Shown: positions 7,878 through 16,882, numbered from the stretch's first letter. The stretch is 64,000 nucleotides of DNA from Candidatus Thalassarchaeaceae archaeon (GCA_029940695.1 JAPYUP010000001.1:1-64000), one strand, 5' to 3'. Notes: generated from the letters alone by a model not told the origin. Made by a program: numbers and translations.

Positions 7878-8948
7878 GTGAGTGTGATTCATTGCCTAGG
7901 TGCGGGCCTTGTTGGTTCATACGTTGCGAGGAAGCTTGCAGATCGTGGCCACGATGTCCATGTACACGACTTCAACCCCCATTGGGGCATCGTCGATTAT
8001 CGCGGAATAACCATCCATCACGGAGATGCACTAGATCACTGCGAGCAGATGTACGAGTTCGGTGAGTTCGACATTGTGGTCAACATGCTACCTGGTGACA
8101 TAGGGCATGCGGCAATCGAGATCCTGAACGAATCCCCTTACAGAATCGTCGATCTCAGCTTCAGTAAGTTCACCCCTGACAGGAACCCCGACAAGGCAAT
8201 AGAATTCGGAGCAACTATTCTTTGGGACGTAGGCATCGCACCTGGGCTTTCCAACATGCTCCTTGCAGAGGCCTATCGAACGATGGGTCCATTGCTGAAG
8301 GCCGAAGTGCGAGTAGGTGGTAATCCAATTGTCCCCACAGGCGGTTGGAATTACATGGCGCCTTTCTCTCCCAATGACGTCATAGCCGAATACACTCGTC
8401 CTGCTAGGGTCATTCGAAACTCAGAACAAGTCATCCTACCCGCCCTATCCGAAAGGCACATTATCGATGTTCCAGAGAAAGGTGAGATGGAGGCATTTCT
8501 CACTGACGGGCTACGTAGCGTCCTCAATTCCATCCCAGTCGTTGAGATGTCCGAGTTTACCGTTCGCTGGCCTGGACATATACAACGCTTCATCGACGAG
8601 CGCGATGCCGGCACTCTGTTAGAGGAACAGTTGGTGTCCGAATGGGCATACAACCACAAGACGTCGGAATTCACCTGGATGGAAGTTCGAGCCGAGTCTC
8701 ATGACGGCACCACGATAACATGGCAGTTGCAAGACCACGGTGGTGTCGACGGGCACTCAATGGCAAGATGCACGGGGCTTGTCACTTTGTGCTGCATAGA
8801 CGAATGGTTAGACAATCCCGGCATGCTGCCTCCGGGGGTTCACGCTCCCGAGATGCTCTCGCCAAATGTACTCACTAGAATTCTCGCCACCATGACAAAT
8901 GAGCGCGTTGAGGTAGAGGGGCCGATTATCACGAACTCTCTGGGATAA
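7878..8948 (+). CDS. Saccharopine-dehydrogenase-like NAD(P)-dependent oxidoreductase
   Basis: An N-terminal Rossmann fold with GAGLVGSY just after the start and an acidic residue at the end of the second strand. It is followed by a catalytic-domain pattern typical of the saccharopine dehydrogenase family (WDVGIAPGLSNML, then TGGWNYMAPFSPNDVI). I choose GTG at 7878, which places the glycine motif about nine residues in and follows a TTATAC box 34 nt upstream; the ORF also opens at an ATG at 7824. The substrate is uncertain: lysine/saccharopine metabolism or a related amino-acid dehydrogenase. It overlaps the stop of the convergent gene by 20 nt. Confidence 0.8.
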   Translation: MSVIHCLGAGLVGSYVARKLADRGHDVHVHDFNPHWGIVDYRGITIHHGDALDHCEQMYEFGEFDIVVNMLPGDIGHAAIEILNESPYRIVDLSFSKFTPDRNPDKAIEFGATILWDVGIAPGLSNMLLAEAYRTMGPLLKAEVRVGGNPIVPTGGWNYMAPFSPNDVIAEYTRPARVIRNSEQVILPALSERHIIDVPEKGEMEAFLTDGLRSVLNSIPVVEMSEFTVRWPGHIQRFIDERDAGTLLEEQLVSEWAYNHKTSEFTWMEVRAESHDGTTITWQLQDHGGVDGHSMARCTGLVTLCCIDEWLDNPGMLPPGVHAPEMLSPNVLTRILATMTNERVEVEGPIITNSLG

Positions 8949-10062
8949 TCGGGGATTTTGTGTCCTTGTTCACCAAATACCGGACTGCAATCGGAACTGC
9001 TATCACAACGCTAATCGCCAAGACTGGAATATGCCACCCAACCTCCTCAGAACTGGGTCGTTCTACGAGCCACGTAAATCGCAATTCAGAATTCTGGAAG
9101 TCAGAAGACCAGTAGAACAGATTGGTGGTATGGTGCCCAACAACTGTAACGGAGTGATGCAGTCCGTTGAAAGTGGACAGCGGTGTTTCAATGAGTGCAC
9201 CAATCTCGTCTGACAACTCAATTGTGACTAACTGACCTGGTGAAAGAGTCAGAAGAATTCCTTCCGGGAGTGGTCTCCATCCGACTTGCAGGTGACGAAT
9301 ACCGGAGTCAAGATTAGGGAATGGGATGGATCCCTCCTTCACGCTAAGAGTCGATTCGCCAAACCCGAGCATAATCGAGCCTGGAACTGACCAACTCTCA
9401 GTGTCGTTCAAACTGGCGATGATGGTTGAGCCCTCCATCGAAACGTTGATTCTTTGGCCCGCCAGAAAGTGGTGATGCCACTCCCCCCATGTGGTGAACC
9501 AAACATCCTGTTGCTCTAGCCAGAAGATTAGGTCTTTGTCCTCCCTAACCTTTAGATCGTGAATTCTCGCCATCCATTGGATACTGAAGATACTGTTCTG
9601 TTCAGCGGACTCCAACAAAGCCCTGTCAGACAATGTCTTCTCGAGAGTACCCCCGTTGCTCTCGAAGAAAGCGAGCCCATCAGCACCACCAACAGAGCCA
9701 TCACCGACTATCTCGAAGCCAGCATCGATAAGCGCAGACGAAGTATTTGATTCCAAATCTATGCCGCTCAGACCGAACGAGATAGGAGTAGATCCCCATC
9801 GAGATGCCTCTGTTAGGTTAGTCAGATAGTAGCGACAAGCCTCTATGGTCCACGGTTCCTCGTCGATGCCAAGACTCTCGTAGCCATGGCAACCGAACTC
9901 ATCCCCAAGGGCTAGACGTTCGGGTCCGAACACATTGGAAAGCCAGTTGTCGGTTTCCCATTCGCCGACAGCCGGTGAGGAAAGCATAGGAAGCAGCAGC
10001 AACGCTACTAGAATGGCTCCTATGGGCTTCCTAGCCACGGCCCACCGTGTTAACGATGGCAT
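8929..10062 (-). CDS. Secreted membrane-anchored protein with C-terminal TM helix
   Basis: Unrecognised surface protein. Starting at the ATG at 10062 gives a basic N-terminus, a hydrophobic signal segment of about 20 residues ending near SSPAVG, a long beta-rich ectodomain of about 310 residues, and a single C-terminal transmembrane helix (HIPVLAISVVIAVPIAV) with a short Lys-rich tail. The ectodomain (many Trp, alternating hydrophobic strands, FGLSG and GGADGLAFFES segments) resembles lectin-like jelly-roll domains of the laminin-G or concanavalin kind; this is inference. An upstream ATG at 10077 is an alternative. Likely faces the cell exterior, anchored in the cytoplasmic membrane. Confidence 0.7.
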   Translation of the reverse strand: MPSLTRWAVARKPIGAILVALLLLPMLSSPAVGEWETDNWLSNVFGPERLALGDEFGCHGYESLGIDEEPWTIEACRYYLTNLTEASRWGSTPISFGLSGIDLESNTSSALIDAGFEIVGDGSVGGADGLAFFESNGGTLEKTLSDRALLESAEQNSIFSIQWMARIHDLKVREDKDLIFWLEQQDVWFTTWGEWHHHFLAGQRINVSMEGSTIIASLNDTESWSVPGSIMLGFGESTLSVKEGSIPFPNLDSGIRHLQVGWRPLPEGILLTLSPGQLVTIELSDEIGALIETPLSTFNGLHHSVTVVGHHTTNLFYWSSDFQNSELRFTWLVERPSSEEVGWHIPVLAISVVIAVPIAVRYLVNKDTKSPIIPESS

Positions 10063-10089
10063 TTCACTACTTGCCATGAATCGACAAAC

Positions 10090-10096
10090 TATCAAA
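10090..10096 (+). promoter_or_regulatory. Promoter box of plsC (TATCAAA)
   Basis: TATCAAA begins 29 nt before the plsC ATG, in a 56-nt divergent gap. Confidence 0.55.
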
Positions 10097-10118
10097 TGGG
10101 GCCCTACGAGCCACGTCC

Positions 10119-10895
10119 ATGGAGAAGCTGTCAGGGTCGTCATTGGAGACAATTTCCGGTAGCGTGGGGCTTGAGGGAACCGGGGAGTCTTTCAAGACTC
10201 CAATATTGTACAAGTTCTGCGAGGCCTTCGTTCCAGTCCTCCTCAGGAGCGTCACTAACGTCCACTTCAGGGGACTGGAGAATATACCCCGAGAAGGTGC
10301 CGCCATCTTCTCAGGTAATCACCTATCCAACCTCGATCCGTTCATCAAGATTATCGCTGCCCAGAGGCCCATACATTATCTCGCAAAGGAAGCCCACTTC
10401 CAGAGGCAGCCCCACCGCTTCGTGATGGTTAGTACTGGGCAGATTGAAACATTCAGGGAGACTGGGGCCAAGGATGCATTGGCTAGGGCCGTAGACGTAC
10501 TGGGTTCAGGTGGCTGCTTAGGGATCTTTCCAGAAGGCACTCGATCGAGGAAGTCTAATCCCCCATTCTTACAAGATGGCAAGACCGGAGTGGCTCGCCT
10601 TGCTGCTAGATTCCCAAATATCCCAGTCGTTCCCCTGACTATCATAGGATCGAGGAACTGCATGCCTCCTGGTTCCAAGTTACCGAGGCCGTGGAAGAGG
10701 GTCGAGGTAATCGTGGATGTCCCCATTACCTTTGCAGATTGGGCTGCTCATTCAGACGGAGGGGGATTGAGTGACGATAACGTTGCTTCTATAGCCGGGC
10801 TGTCGTATGAGGCGAGGGATGCTGCCATGAGAAAACTCTACCGTGGATTCACTGACCAGATAATCGGAACTATGAGGCAAAGGGGAGCCCCCTAG
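10119..10895 (+). CDS. plsC: PlsC-type 1-acyl-glycerol-3-phosphate acyltransferase
   Basis: Member of the PlsC/LPLAT acyltransferase family, transferring an acyl chain to a glycerophosphate acceptor at the membrane. The catalytic HX4D is H68-LSNL-D73 and the acceptor-binding FPEGTR is at 137-142. A further PVVPLTI block near 168-175 matches motif IV. Length (258) is usual. This is a bacterial-type ester-lipid enzyme, whereas the geranylgeranyl reductase at 42.4 kb belongs to the archaeal ether-lipid pathway. The acyl donor and real product in this organism are therefore open. It stands alone, 45 nt before thyA. Confidence 0.88.
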   Translation: MEKLSGSSLETISGSVGLEGTGESFKTPILYKFCEAFVPVLLRSVTNVHFRGLENIPREGAAIFSGNHLSNLDPFIKIIAAQRPIHYLAKEAHFQRQPHRFVMVSTGQIETFRETGAKDALARAVDVLGSGGCLGIFPEGTRSRKSNPPFLQDGKTGVARLAARFPNIPVVPLTIIGSRNCMPPGSKLPRPWKRVEVIVDVPITFADWAAHSDGGGLSDDNVASIAGLSYEARDAAMRKLYRGFTDQIIGTMRQRGAP

Positions 10896-10940
10896 GCATC
10901 GCATCGTTGATGAACTACCGACGCACAGGTCAGTAAGCGT

Positions 10941-11735
10941 ATGCAGCAGTATCTAGACTTCCTGCTTCGAATCCTCGATGAGGGCGAGGAGAAGGGCGAC
11001 CGCACTGGCACCGGAACCATCTCGGTGTTCGGTCACCAGATGCGCTTCGACCTATCTGATGGTCTGCCAGCCGTGACCACGAAGAGGGTGCACTGGCCCA
11101 GCGTCATCCACGAGCTGCTATGGTTCCTCTCGGGGGACACCAACGTTGGCTATCTCCAGGATAACAAGGTCAGAATATGGAATGAGTGGGCCGATGAGGA
11201 GGGTGACCTTGGGCCCGTTTATGGCAAACAGTGGCGCAAGTGGGAGGCCGATGACGGGAGGGTAATCGACCAGATCGAAGAAGCAATCAACCAAATTATC
11301 GGCAACCCCCACAGCCGTAGAATTATCGTGTCCGCATGGAACGTGGGCGAACTGGAGGAGATGGCGCTGATGCCGTGCCACGCCTTCTTCCAGTTCTACG
11401 TTAACGACGGGAAGCTATCATGCCAACTGTACCAGAGGAGCGCTGATGGCTTTCTAGGAGTGCCGTTCAACATCTCATCCTACAGCCTGCTGACTTGTAT
11501 GATGGCACAAGTCTGCGACCTCGACCCGGGTGAGTTCATCTGGACCGGGGGAGACTGTCATCTCTACCTCAACCACCTCGAACAAGCGAGGCTACAGGTA
11601 TCCCGGGTGCCTCTCGAGCTTCCCACACTCAGGCTCGACCCCTCTGTAAAATCCATTGACGACTTCAGATTCGAGCACATTGAAATTGGGAATTATATCC
11701 ATCACCCCCATATTTCCGCACCCATAGCAATCTGA
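10941..11735 (+). CDS. thyA: Thymidylate synthase (ThyA)
   Basis: Methylates dUMP to dTMP using methylenetetrahydrofolate, which becomes dihydrofolate. The catalytic Cys146 lies in [13 protein letters not shown], numbered exactly as in E. coli ThyA. DRTGTGT (near 20-26) and the phosphate-binding QRSAD with the FNISSYSLL substrate loop are present. Length is 264, the same as the E. coli enzyme. The gene forms a pair with folA, which starts 10 nt after its stop and recycles the dihydrofolate produced. No clear promoter box is seen at -30. Confidence 0.97.
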   Translation: MQQYLDFLLRILDEGEEKGDRTGTGTISVFGHQMRFDLSDGLPAVTTKRVHWPSVIHELLWFLSGDTNVGYLQDNKVRIWNEWADEEGDLGPVYGKQWRKWEADDGRVIDQIEEAINQIIGNPHSRRIIVSAWNVGELEEMALMPCHAFFQFYVNDGKLSCQLYQRSADGFLGVPFNISSYSLLTCMMAQVCDLDPGEFIWTGGDCHLYLNHLEQARLQVSRVPLELPTLRLDPSVKSIDDFRFEHIEIGNYIHHPHISAPIAI

Positions 11736-11744
11736 AGTGATTCT

Positions 11745-12266
11745 ATGAGGATGGCAATGATAGTGGCGATGGATGAGGATGGACGCATAGGAAAAGGCAA
11801 CGGACTACCATGGAGGCTGGCCGCCGACATGGCTCGGTTCAAACGCTTGACCGAGGGAGACGGATTCAATGCGGTGATAATGGGGAGGAAGACATGGGAC
11901 TCTTTGCCCGACGGGTTTCGCCCTCTGCCAGAACGACTGAACATCGTGATGTCTCGCCACACTGACTGGGCCAATGAAGAGGCCGAGACTGCCCTCTACC
12001 CTGGGCGGGCTATCGAAATTGCGTATGCGGATGGTTGCGAGGAGTGCTGGGTCATTGGCGGGGCGCAGATCTACGGCATGTACCTAGACAGGGTGGATGA
12101 GATTCACGTAACCACCGTGCACACCACTGGCAGCGGCGAAGTCTCCTTCCCCAAATGGGACAAGAGCGGTTGGACCGAGGAGACTATCGAAAGCCTCGAT
12201 GCAGATGATGGCAACGAGCACTCGACTAGGTATTCGATTTGGACCAGGTCTGGATTCAAAGGATAG
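11745..12266 (+). CDS. folA: Dihydrofolate reductase
   Basis: NADPH-dependent reduction of dihydrofolate, completing the thymidylate cycle with thyA just upstream (10 nt gap). Recognised by AMDEDGRIGKGNGLPW near the N-terminus (the GxxG and Pro-Trp of the Met20-loop region), VIMGRKTWDSLP (NADPH binding) and VIGGAQIYGMYL, the conserved GG-containing cofactor motif. At 173 residues it is slightly longer than E. coli DHFR (159). The ATG at 11745 is preferred, with a second ATG two codons later. GC content of the thyA-folA pair is clearly higher than that of the following ABC-F gene. Confidence 0.95.
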   Translation: MRMAMIVAMDEDGRIGKGNGLPWRLAADMARFKRLTEGDGFNAVIMGRKTWDSLPDGFRPLPERLNIVMSRHTDWANEEAETALYPGRAIEIAYADGCEECWVIGGAQIYGMYLDRVDEIHVTTVHTTGSGEVSFPKWDKSGWTEETIESLDADDGNEHSTRYSIWTRSGFKG

Positions 12267-12278
12267 TCTTTGTTTCGA

Positions 12279-13940
12279 CTAAGGCGAAACGGTCTTGGAT
12301 GATACGGTCCTATTCTTATAATCAGAGTAGTTTCCAGGCCAAACAATTAGGTTTCCATCTCCTTGTAAATCCCAAATTGTGTCACACACTTTATCTAGGA
12401 AAAATCGGTCATGACTTACCGTGATAATGCCTCCATCAAACTCATTCAGAGCGGTCTCGAGAGCCTCCTTTGCATCTGTGTCCAAGTGGTTTGTGGGTTC
12501 ATCGAGCAAAAGCATATTATTTTCCTCAAGCAGGAGTCTGAGAAGAGCCACTCTGGCCCTTTCACCGCCACTAAGTTTGCTAAGTGGAGTTGAGACCATT
12601 TCCTTTGTGAATTGAAACTGCCCAAGAAGTGCCCGCACTTTTCCATATTCCATCCTAGGTTTCAATTCCTGAACCTCTTCGATTGGAGTGAGTTTAAAAT
12701 TTAAGAAGCGATGATCTTGGTGGAAGTACCCGATTTGCACCCCGGGACTAATTTCTAGTTTACCGGAGTCAAGATTTAAGTCGCCTGTAATGAGTCTTAG
12801 TAGGGTGGTCTTGCCTGCTCCATTTGGACCTATGACTCCTATTTTCTGACCCCTGCGGACGCTTACTTCTAGATTCTTAATTATTGGCCTTGAAAGAGAT
12901 TCAAAGGACAAACTTGCATCACGGAATTCCAATACTTCCAGACTACTCTTCTCTGCAGATTGGAGATTGAAATTTAGACTCTGGCGCTGCTTTGGTTTCA
13001 AAGATTTCAGCCATTTTAACTCCCGTTGGGAGCGTGAAATCATGAAATGTTTCTGAGATACCGATTTGTCGAACTTGTTCGCTCTCTTCATCGATTGCAT
13101 AGCCCCTTTAAGACGCTTGATTTCCTTCTGAGTTTTTACAATCCGATCATTCAATGTCCGTAAGAAGATTTCTTTCTGTTTTAGAAATGATGTATAGTTT
13201 CCTGGATAGGCACGAAGATGCGAATCCTGGATCTCGACGATGTTATTGCAGACTCTATCAAGGAAATACCTGTCATGGCTAACTATCATCAATGCACCAT
13301 CAAATCTGTTTAGGAACCTCTCAAGCCACTCTAAAGTATTGAAGTCAAGGTGATTCGTTGGTTCATCAAGGAAGAAAACTTCAATTTGACTTAGCCCGAC
13401 CAGTTGTCTGGCAAGAGCGACTTTTGCGCGCTCACCGCCAGAGAAAGAAATTAGTGGCACCTCCATCGAGTTTTGATCGAGATTCAGTGCCTTGAGAATC
13501 TCCTGGGCATGCCCGGCGACGTCGCTTCCCCCTGATCGAGCCATCAAACTTTGCAACTCTTGATATCTTTCCATGTCTGGCTGCCAGTCGCCCTCATAGA
13601 ACGATGGCTTCTCCATTTTTTCTTCGAGTTCAGAGATTTCTTCCTCTAGCTCTAGAAATTGTCGCCCTCTGCGACTAAGTTCCTGCCTCAGAGTCGCACC
13701 GTCGTCTATGTCTCTAATTTGTGTTAGGAAGGCTAGCCTCAATGCCGGGGCGAAGGAAATGTCTCCAAGATCCTGATCTTGGTTACTGATAGTTCTGAGA
13801 AGTGTAGTTTTTCCTGATCCATTGTGTCCTATTACACCAATACGATCACCTTCGTCAATGCGTAAATTTACCCCATCTAGAACTGTCAGTGGACCGAAGG
13901 CCCTGTGAACTTCTTCAAGACGAATCAACTCTCTGGCCAC
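12279..13940 (-). CDS. ABC-F family ATPase (Uup/EttA-like)
   Basis: Soluble protein with two ABC ATPase domains and no membrane segments, the ABC-F layout that acts on ribosomes. Walker A motifs are GHNGSGKTT (38-46) and GPNGAGKTT (near 370), with ABC signatures LISFSGGERAKVAL and KLSGGERARVAL. Walker B regions FFLDEPTNHLD and LLLDEPTNHLD each appear once, separated by a charged helical linker of about 90 residues. The start is GTG at 13940. Base composition is visibly lower in GC (some lines near 40%) than the flanking genes, suggesting acquisition from a bacterium. Which ABC-F subfamily it belongs to cannot be decided by eye. Confidence 0.9.
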   Translation of the reverse strand: MARELIRLEEVHRAFGPLTVLDGVNLRIDEGDRIGVIGHNGSGKTTLLRTISNQDQDLGDISFAPALRLAFLTQIRDIDDGATLRQELSRRGRQFLELEEEISELEEKMEKPSFYEGDWQPDMERYQELQSLMARSGGSDVAGHAQEILKALNLDQNSMEVPLISFSGGERAKVALARQLVGLSQIEVFFLDEPTNHLDFNTLEWLERFLNRFDGALMIVSHDRYFLDRVCNNIVEIQDSHLRAYPGNYTSFLKQKEIFLRTLNDRIVKTQKEIKRLKGAMQSMKRANKFDKSVSQKHFMISRSQRELKWLKSLKPKQRQSLNFNLQSAEKSSLEVLEFRDASLSFESLSRPIIKNLEVSVRRGQKIGVIGPNGAGKTTLLRLITGDLNLDSGKLEISPGVQIGYFHQDHRFLNFKLTPIEEVQELKPRMEYGKVRALLGQFQFTKEMVSTPLSKLSGGERARVALLRLLLEENNMLLLDEPTNHLDTDAKEALETALNEFDGGIITVSHDRFFLDKVCDTIWDLQGDGNLIVWPGNYSDYKNRTVSSKTVSP

Positions 13941-14309
13941 ACCCCTCCGCGAGAGTCCCCCCTACAAGTAACCGATTGACTCGGGGGTGATTCATAGATA
14001 CCCATTGAGTCACATACGCATCATATGATTTGAGAAGTGCCCCTTTGAACGGCAACACTTCAGAGTGGTTTCAATCGATGAAGTCACCTCCTCTTCTCTA
14101 GCCCCTGAAAGGACCCACTGATAGTCTACAGATTGCCTGCACAACCACATGGACCTAAGGACAAACACATTGATTCGTTAGTTAATCTCTTGAATCATGT
14201 TTCGACAAGATTCCCATCTGACCTTTTGCGGGTTATTTCACCTATATTCACGCATTTTGACCCTATGATGATATGGTTTTGCAGGCTATGGGTTGTTAGG
14301 TGAGCAAAG
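13941..14309. other. 369-nt intergenic gap
   Basis: No convincing ORF or RNA gene. It separates the divergent ABC-F gene and the secreted Cys-repeat protein. It holds one copy of the CGAGTCAAT repeat (13966-13985) and a TGACTC/GAGTCA inverted repeat of 36 nt around 13977-14013. The AT-rich part just before 14310 shows no clean box at the usual distance. Confidence 0.6.
13966..13985 (-). repeat. CCCYCGAGTCAAT dispersed repeat
   Basis: Minus strand reads CCCCCGAGTCAATCGGTT, matching positions 4-21 (CCCCCGAGTCAATCAGTT) and, more loosely, 18353-18367 (CCCTCGAGTCAAT) on the plus strand. All three are intergenic. Confidence 0.4.
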
Positions 14310-15386
14310 ATGAACACTGACAGAACTACCGTAAGAGAACGAATACTAACACAGGCAATGGTCGCACTGGCTGTACTGGCATTATTTGCTGGTGCATCAG
14401 TTGGGGCGAGCTTAGAAGAATTCGCAGCACCCACCTACGCTGAAGATAACGCGTATTCAGGAGCTGTGGATGATTCTACAGACGATAGTGACTGGAAAGC
14501 CATGGATTCACACAAGGGTATGAAAAATGGTGCAAAGTCCTTGATTGGAAGTTTCATGAGTAAGGGAATGGATGACCGAATGGATGATCGTGAAGCACAT
14601 CTTGAAGAGAGGATTGCTATTGGTCAAGAAAGTGTTATCGCATACCAATACTGTATCGACAGCGCTGAATGTGACGTAGAGTCCACTGAGCTTCAAGACA
14701 TGATCGACAACATCAACTCTAGGCATGCAGAAATGCAGGAGAAACTCAATTCTGATGATAAGGAACTGTCAGAGGAATCCAAGGGGGAGATAGACAATAA
14801 CGATTGGGGCGAGTGGAATATTGACCAAAAGAGAGTTTTCTCCGATGATAGAGCAATGATGCTAGAAGCTGGTCGTGTCGCTATTTCATTCTGTATAAAC
14901 AGCGAAGACTGTACGGCAAATCATGAGGTACTTGCAGAAGTTCTCGAACACATCTCAGTTCGACACGCCAACCACCAAGATTGTTCTGAGGAGGAGCGAT
15001 GTGAGCGTGGTGACGATGATCGAAGAGGTCTGATGGAGAGATTACAAGATGCAATGCGCAGAGGACCTCGAGGTGGAGCAGATCATCAAAAATCTCACAT
15101 GGACATTGGTCCAGATGTCTGCAAGGAACGTGGTGGTGAGTGGAATCTTCGTGCCTATCCAGCAGAAGCAACCGACAGAGGCGAGGGAGTTTACTACTGT
15201 AACTTCTGGTTTGATGGCGACCGTGAAATCGACGACCGTGAAATGACGCAGGAGGACTGCGGGGCTCGAGGAGGCACCTGGACTCAGGATGATACAGGGG
15301 ACTCCTACTGCGACTTTGGGCAGGAGGATGACCGTGAGAACAGTGAGGAATCCGAAGACAACCGTGAAGAAGAAACGACTGACTGA
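14310..15386 (+). CDS. Secreted acidic protein with paired Cys repeats
   Basis: Unrecognised exported protein of 358 residues. An N-terminal hydrophobic segment (about 17-34) is a signal or anchor. Two copies of a module follow, 80 residues apart: C115-x5-C121 (CIDSAEC) with RHA at 138-140, and C195-x5-C201 (CINSEDC) with RHA at 218-220. Then come two short C-x-x-RGG-x-W modules, C271...C297 and C317...C334, each ending YC-x-F, reminiscent of DUF333 repeats. The tail is strongly acidic. All eight cysteines could form four disulphides outside the cell. Base composition is lower in GC than the window average. Probably linked to the next two genes. Confidence 0.7.
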   Translation: MNTDRTTVRERILTQAMVALAVLALFAGASVGASLEEFAAPTYAEDNAYSGAVDDSTDDSDWKAMDSHKGMKNGAKSLIGSFMSKGMDDRMDDREAHLEERIAIGQESVIAYQYCIDSAECDVESTELQDMIDNINSRHAEMQEKLNSDDKELSEESKGEIDNNDWGEWNIDQKRVFSDDRAMMLEAGRVAISFCINSEDCTANHEVLAEVLEHISVRHANHQDCSEEERCERGDDDRRGLMERLQDAMRRGPRGGADHQKSHMDIGPDVCKERGGEWNLRAYPAEATDRGEGVYYCNFWFDGDREIDDREMTQEDCGARGGTWTQDDTGDSYCDFGQEDDRENSEESEDNREEETTD

Positions 15387-15417
15387 AATTTGGTTATTGA
15401 CAATCTGATTACACAAA

Positions 15418-15447
15418 CGGTCCGGTGTGCTGATGCGCACCGGACCG
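15418..15447 (+). terminator. Perfect 10-bp GC-rich hairpin
   Basis: CGGTCCGGTG and CACCGGACCG form a perfect 10-bp stem around a 10-nt loop, 32 nt after the preceding stop codon. No T tract follows, so it is not a classic intrinsic terminator; it could be a 3'-end protector or protein-binding site. It ends 7 nt before the promoter box of the next gene. Confidence 0.5.
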
Positions 15448-15453
15448 CCCAAA

Positions 15454-15460
15454 CTTCAAA
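15454..15460 (+). promoter_or_regulatory. Promoter box of the wHTH membrane gene (CTTCAAA)
   Basis: CTTCAAA begins 29 nt before the ATG at 15483. Confidence 0.45.
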
Positions 15461-15482
15461 CCGAGAGCCTTAGGGTTCAAGC

Positions 15483-15965
15483 ATGGCCGATGGAACAAGT
15501 TCTGACCATTCGGCTAAGATGGACAGAATAGTGAAACTAACGCTTTCTCTTGGTAGCTTCATGCTCCTTCTGTTAATTTCACTCCCCTTCACAATGAGTT
15601 CAGGTTCCCTGAGTGGAACTGCTCCTTATCTTCTATACTCATTATTCTTAACAAGTGTTGGAATAGTCATCGGTATCTCTCTAACTTGGCTTAATGACCC
15701 AACCCGATTGACTGACAACGCCATTTCTGATTTACAGGCCACTAAGACTCAGATGCCTATGCTTTCTTCTGATGAAAAAGTGGTTGTCAATATCTTAGCC
15801 TCCAATGGAGGTTCTATGTGGCAGGCTGAGGTTGTGCGGGCTAGTGGATTCTCAAACTCAAAAGCGAGTAGATTGCTTTCACGAATGGAGCATTCTGGTA
15901 TAATTGGACGGTTGAGGGATGGAATGGGCAAGCGGATCGAGTTGATAGATTTAGGAGGAGAGTAA
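15483..15965 (+). CDS. Membrane protein with C-terminal winged-helix DNA-binding domain
   Basis: A 160-residue likely regulator. Two transmembrane helices (about residues 17-38 and 44-66) are followed by a cytosolic winged-helix domain (about 93-157). In that domain VVNILASNGGSMWQAEVVRASGFSN gives helices 1-3, SKASRLLSRMEHSGIIGR is the recognition part, and RDGMGKRIEL is the wing. It resembles MarR-like or DUF7343-type domains in archaeal membrane-bound regulators. The start is supported by a CTTCAAA box. It overlaps nothing but directly abuts the next gene, whose ATG follows its stop codon. It may sense something in the envelope, perhaps with the secreted Cys-repeat protein upstream. Confidence 0.78.
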   Translation: MADGTSSDHSAKMDRIVKLTLSLGSFMLLLLISLPFTMSSGSLSGTAPYLLYSLFLTSVGIVIGISLTWLNDPTRLTDNAISDLQATKTQMPMLSSDEKVVVNILASNGGSMWQAEVVRASGFSNSKASRLLSRMEHSGIIGRLRDGMGKRIELIDLGGE

Positions 15966-16400
15966 ATGGAGATGAGAGCAGAGAAGAGAATGATTGCACT
16001 GGTAACATTGGCTTTGATGATAGTCGTATTGTCAGCTAGGATGCTGTATCTGGTAGATGCTTCTTTGAGAGCGGGTGAAGGCTACGGTCTTACCGGGGAT
16101 GGAGCCATACAAACTGTACCCTTGCTGTTGTTGCTGGTGGTTTTGCTGTGGTTAGTAACGGGAATATTCAGAGACTCTCCTCTTAATCTCGAAGTCGCTG
16201 ACAAACAGACTATTGCTATCATGGCACTAATGTTCGTGATTGGTTTCTACATTGGACCGGGCATTACTATCCCAACTGAACTTTCCAATTCAAATATTGT
16301 TGGAATCCTCATGGTCATAGTTCCTATATTGCTAATTGGGGCGATGTTTTTCTCGATGAAAGATACTGAGCAGTCAATCGATATTGCCGAAGAAGAATGA
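15966..16400 (+). CDS. Four-helix membrane protein, 144 aa
   Basis: Unrecognised integral membrane protein with four predicted helices (about residues 10-29, 50-69, 83-102 and 107-128) and an acidic C-terminal tail. The ATG at 15966 follows the preceding TAA with no gap, so it is translated from the same message as the membrane-bound winged-helix protein. A direct partnership is likely: the regulator's ligand sensor or its regulated target. Confidence 0.65.
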   Translation: MEMRAEKRMIALVTLALMIVVLSARMLYLVDASLRAGEGYGLTGDGAIQTVPLLLLLVVLLWLVTGIFRDSPLNLEVADKQTIAIMALMFVIGFYIGPGITIPTELSNSNIVGILMVIVPILLIGAMFFSMKDTEQSIDIAEEE

Positions 16401-16513
16401 CTCGCTCTTTCCGGGGGCCCCTTTGACATGATTCGTTCCTGACCCTAGTATGGGTAACTCTCGCCGATAACACGACCGGCTTTTCTCTTGGTCAGTTCAT
16501 CCATGGAGTCACA

Positions 16514-16882
16514 TTATTCCACTGCATAACCCTTGAGAAGGTCTAACGGGACAATTTGGAGAGTCTCCTCGTGAGTAGCCGACAGTATCACATGACAAGC
16601 TACTCCTTTGTTGGCAGCGTCTTGCCATGTCTGTGCGCAAACGCACCACCTGTCCCCCGGTGAGAGGCCGGGGAATCTGTGCTCAGGCACCGGTGTGATC
16701 AGATCGTTCCCCTCGGAGCGAGCGAACTCTAGGAACTCCTGAGAGACCAAGCAACAAACGGTATGTAACCCCGGGTCGTTGCGGTCAGTGTTGCAGCATC
16801 CATCCCTATACCACCCCGTGAGGGGGTCGGAAGAACAAGTCTGCAACTCACCCCCAAGAACGTTGAATGATGGTAGCAACAA
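16514..16882 (-). CDS. DUF2237 family protein
   Basis: A 122-residue cysteine-rich protein clearly of the DUF2237 family. Diagnostic segments are FNVLGGELQTCS, GWYRDGCCNT, HTVCCLVSQEFLEF, RFPGLSPGDRWCVCAQTW and THEETLQIVPLDLLK. The family is widespread in bacteria and eukaryotes, small and cytosolic, with no established function; the conserved Cys and Asp residues suggest metal binding. The start is a TTG at 16882, four residues before the conserved block, with no ATG available. It stands alone between two gaps of about 115-140 nt. Confidence 0.9.
   Translation of the reverse strand: MLLPSFNVLGGELQTCSSDPLTGWYRDGCCNTDRNDPGLHTVCCLVSQEFLEFARSEGNDLITPVPEHRFPGLSPGDRWCVCAQTWQDAANKGVACHVILSATHEETLQIVPLDLLKGYAVE

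Noticed and set aside
14881-15171. 96-codon His/Cys-rich ORF on the minus strand
   Set aside because: Antisense to the repeat part of the secreted protein; the His/Cys richness comes from the GAT/GAC codons of the other strand.
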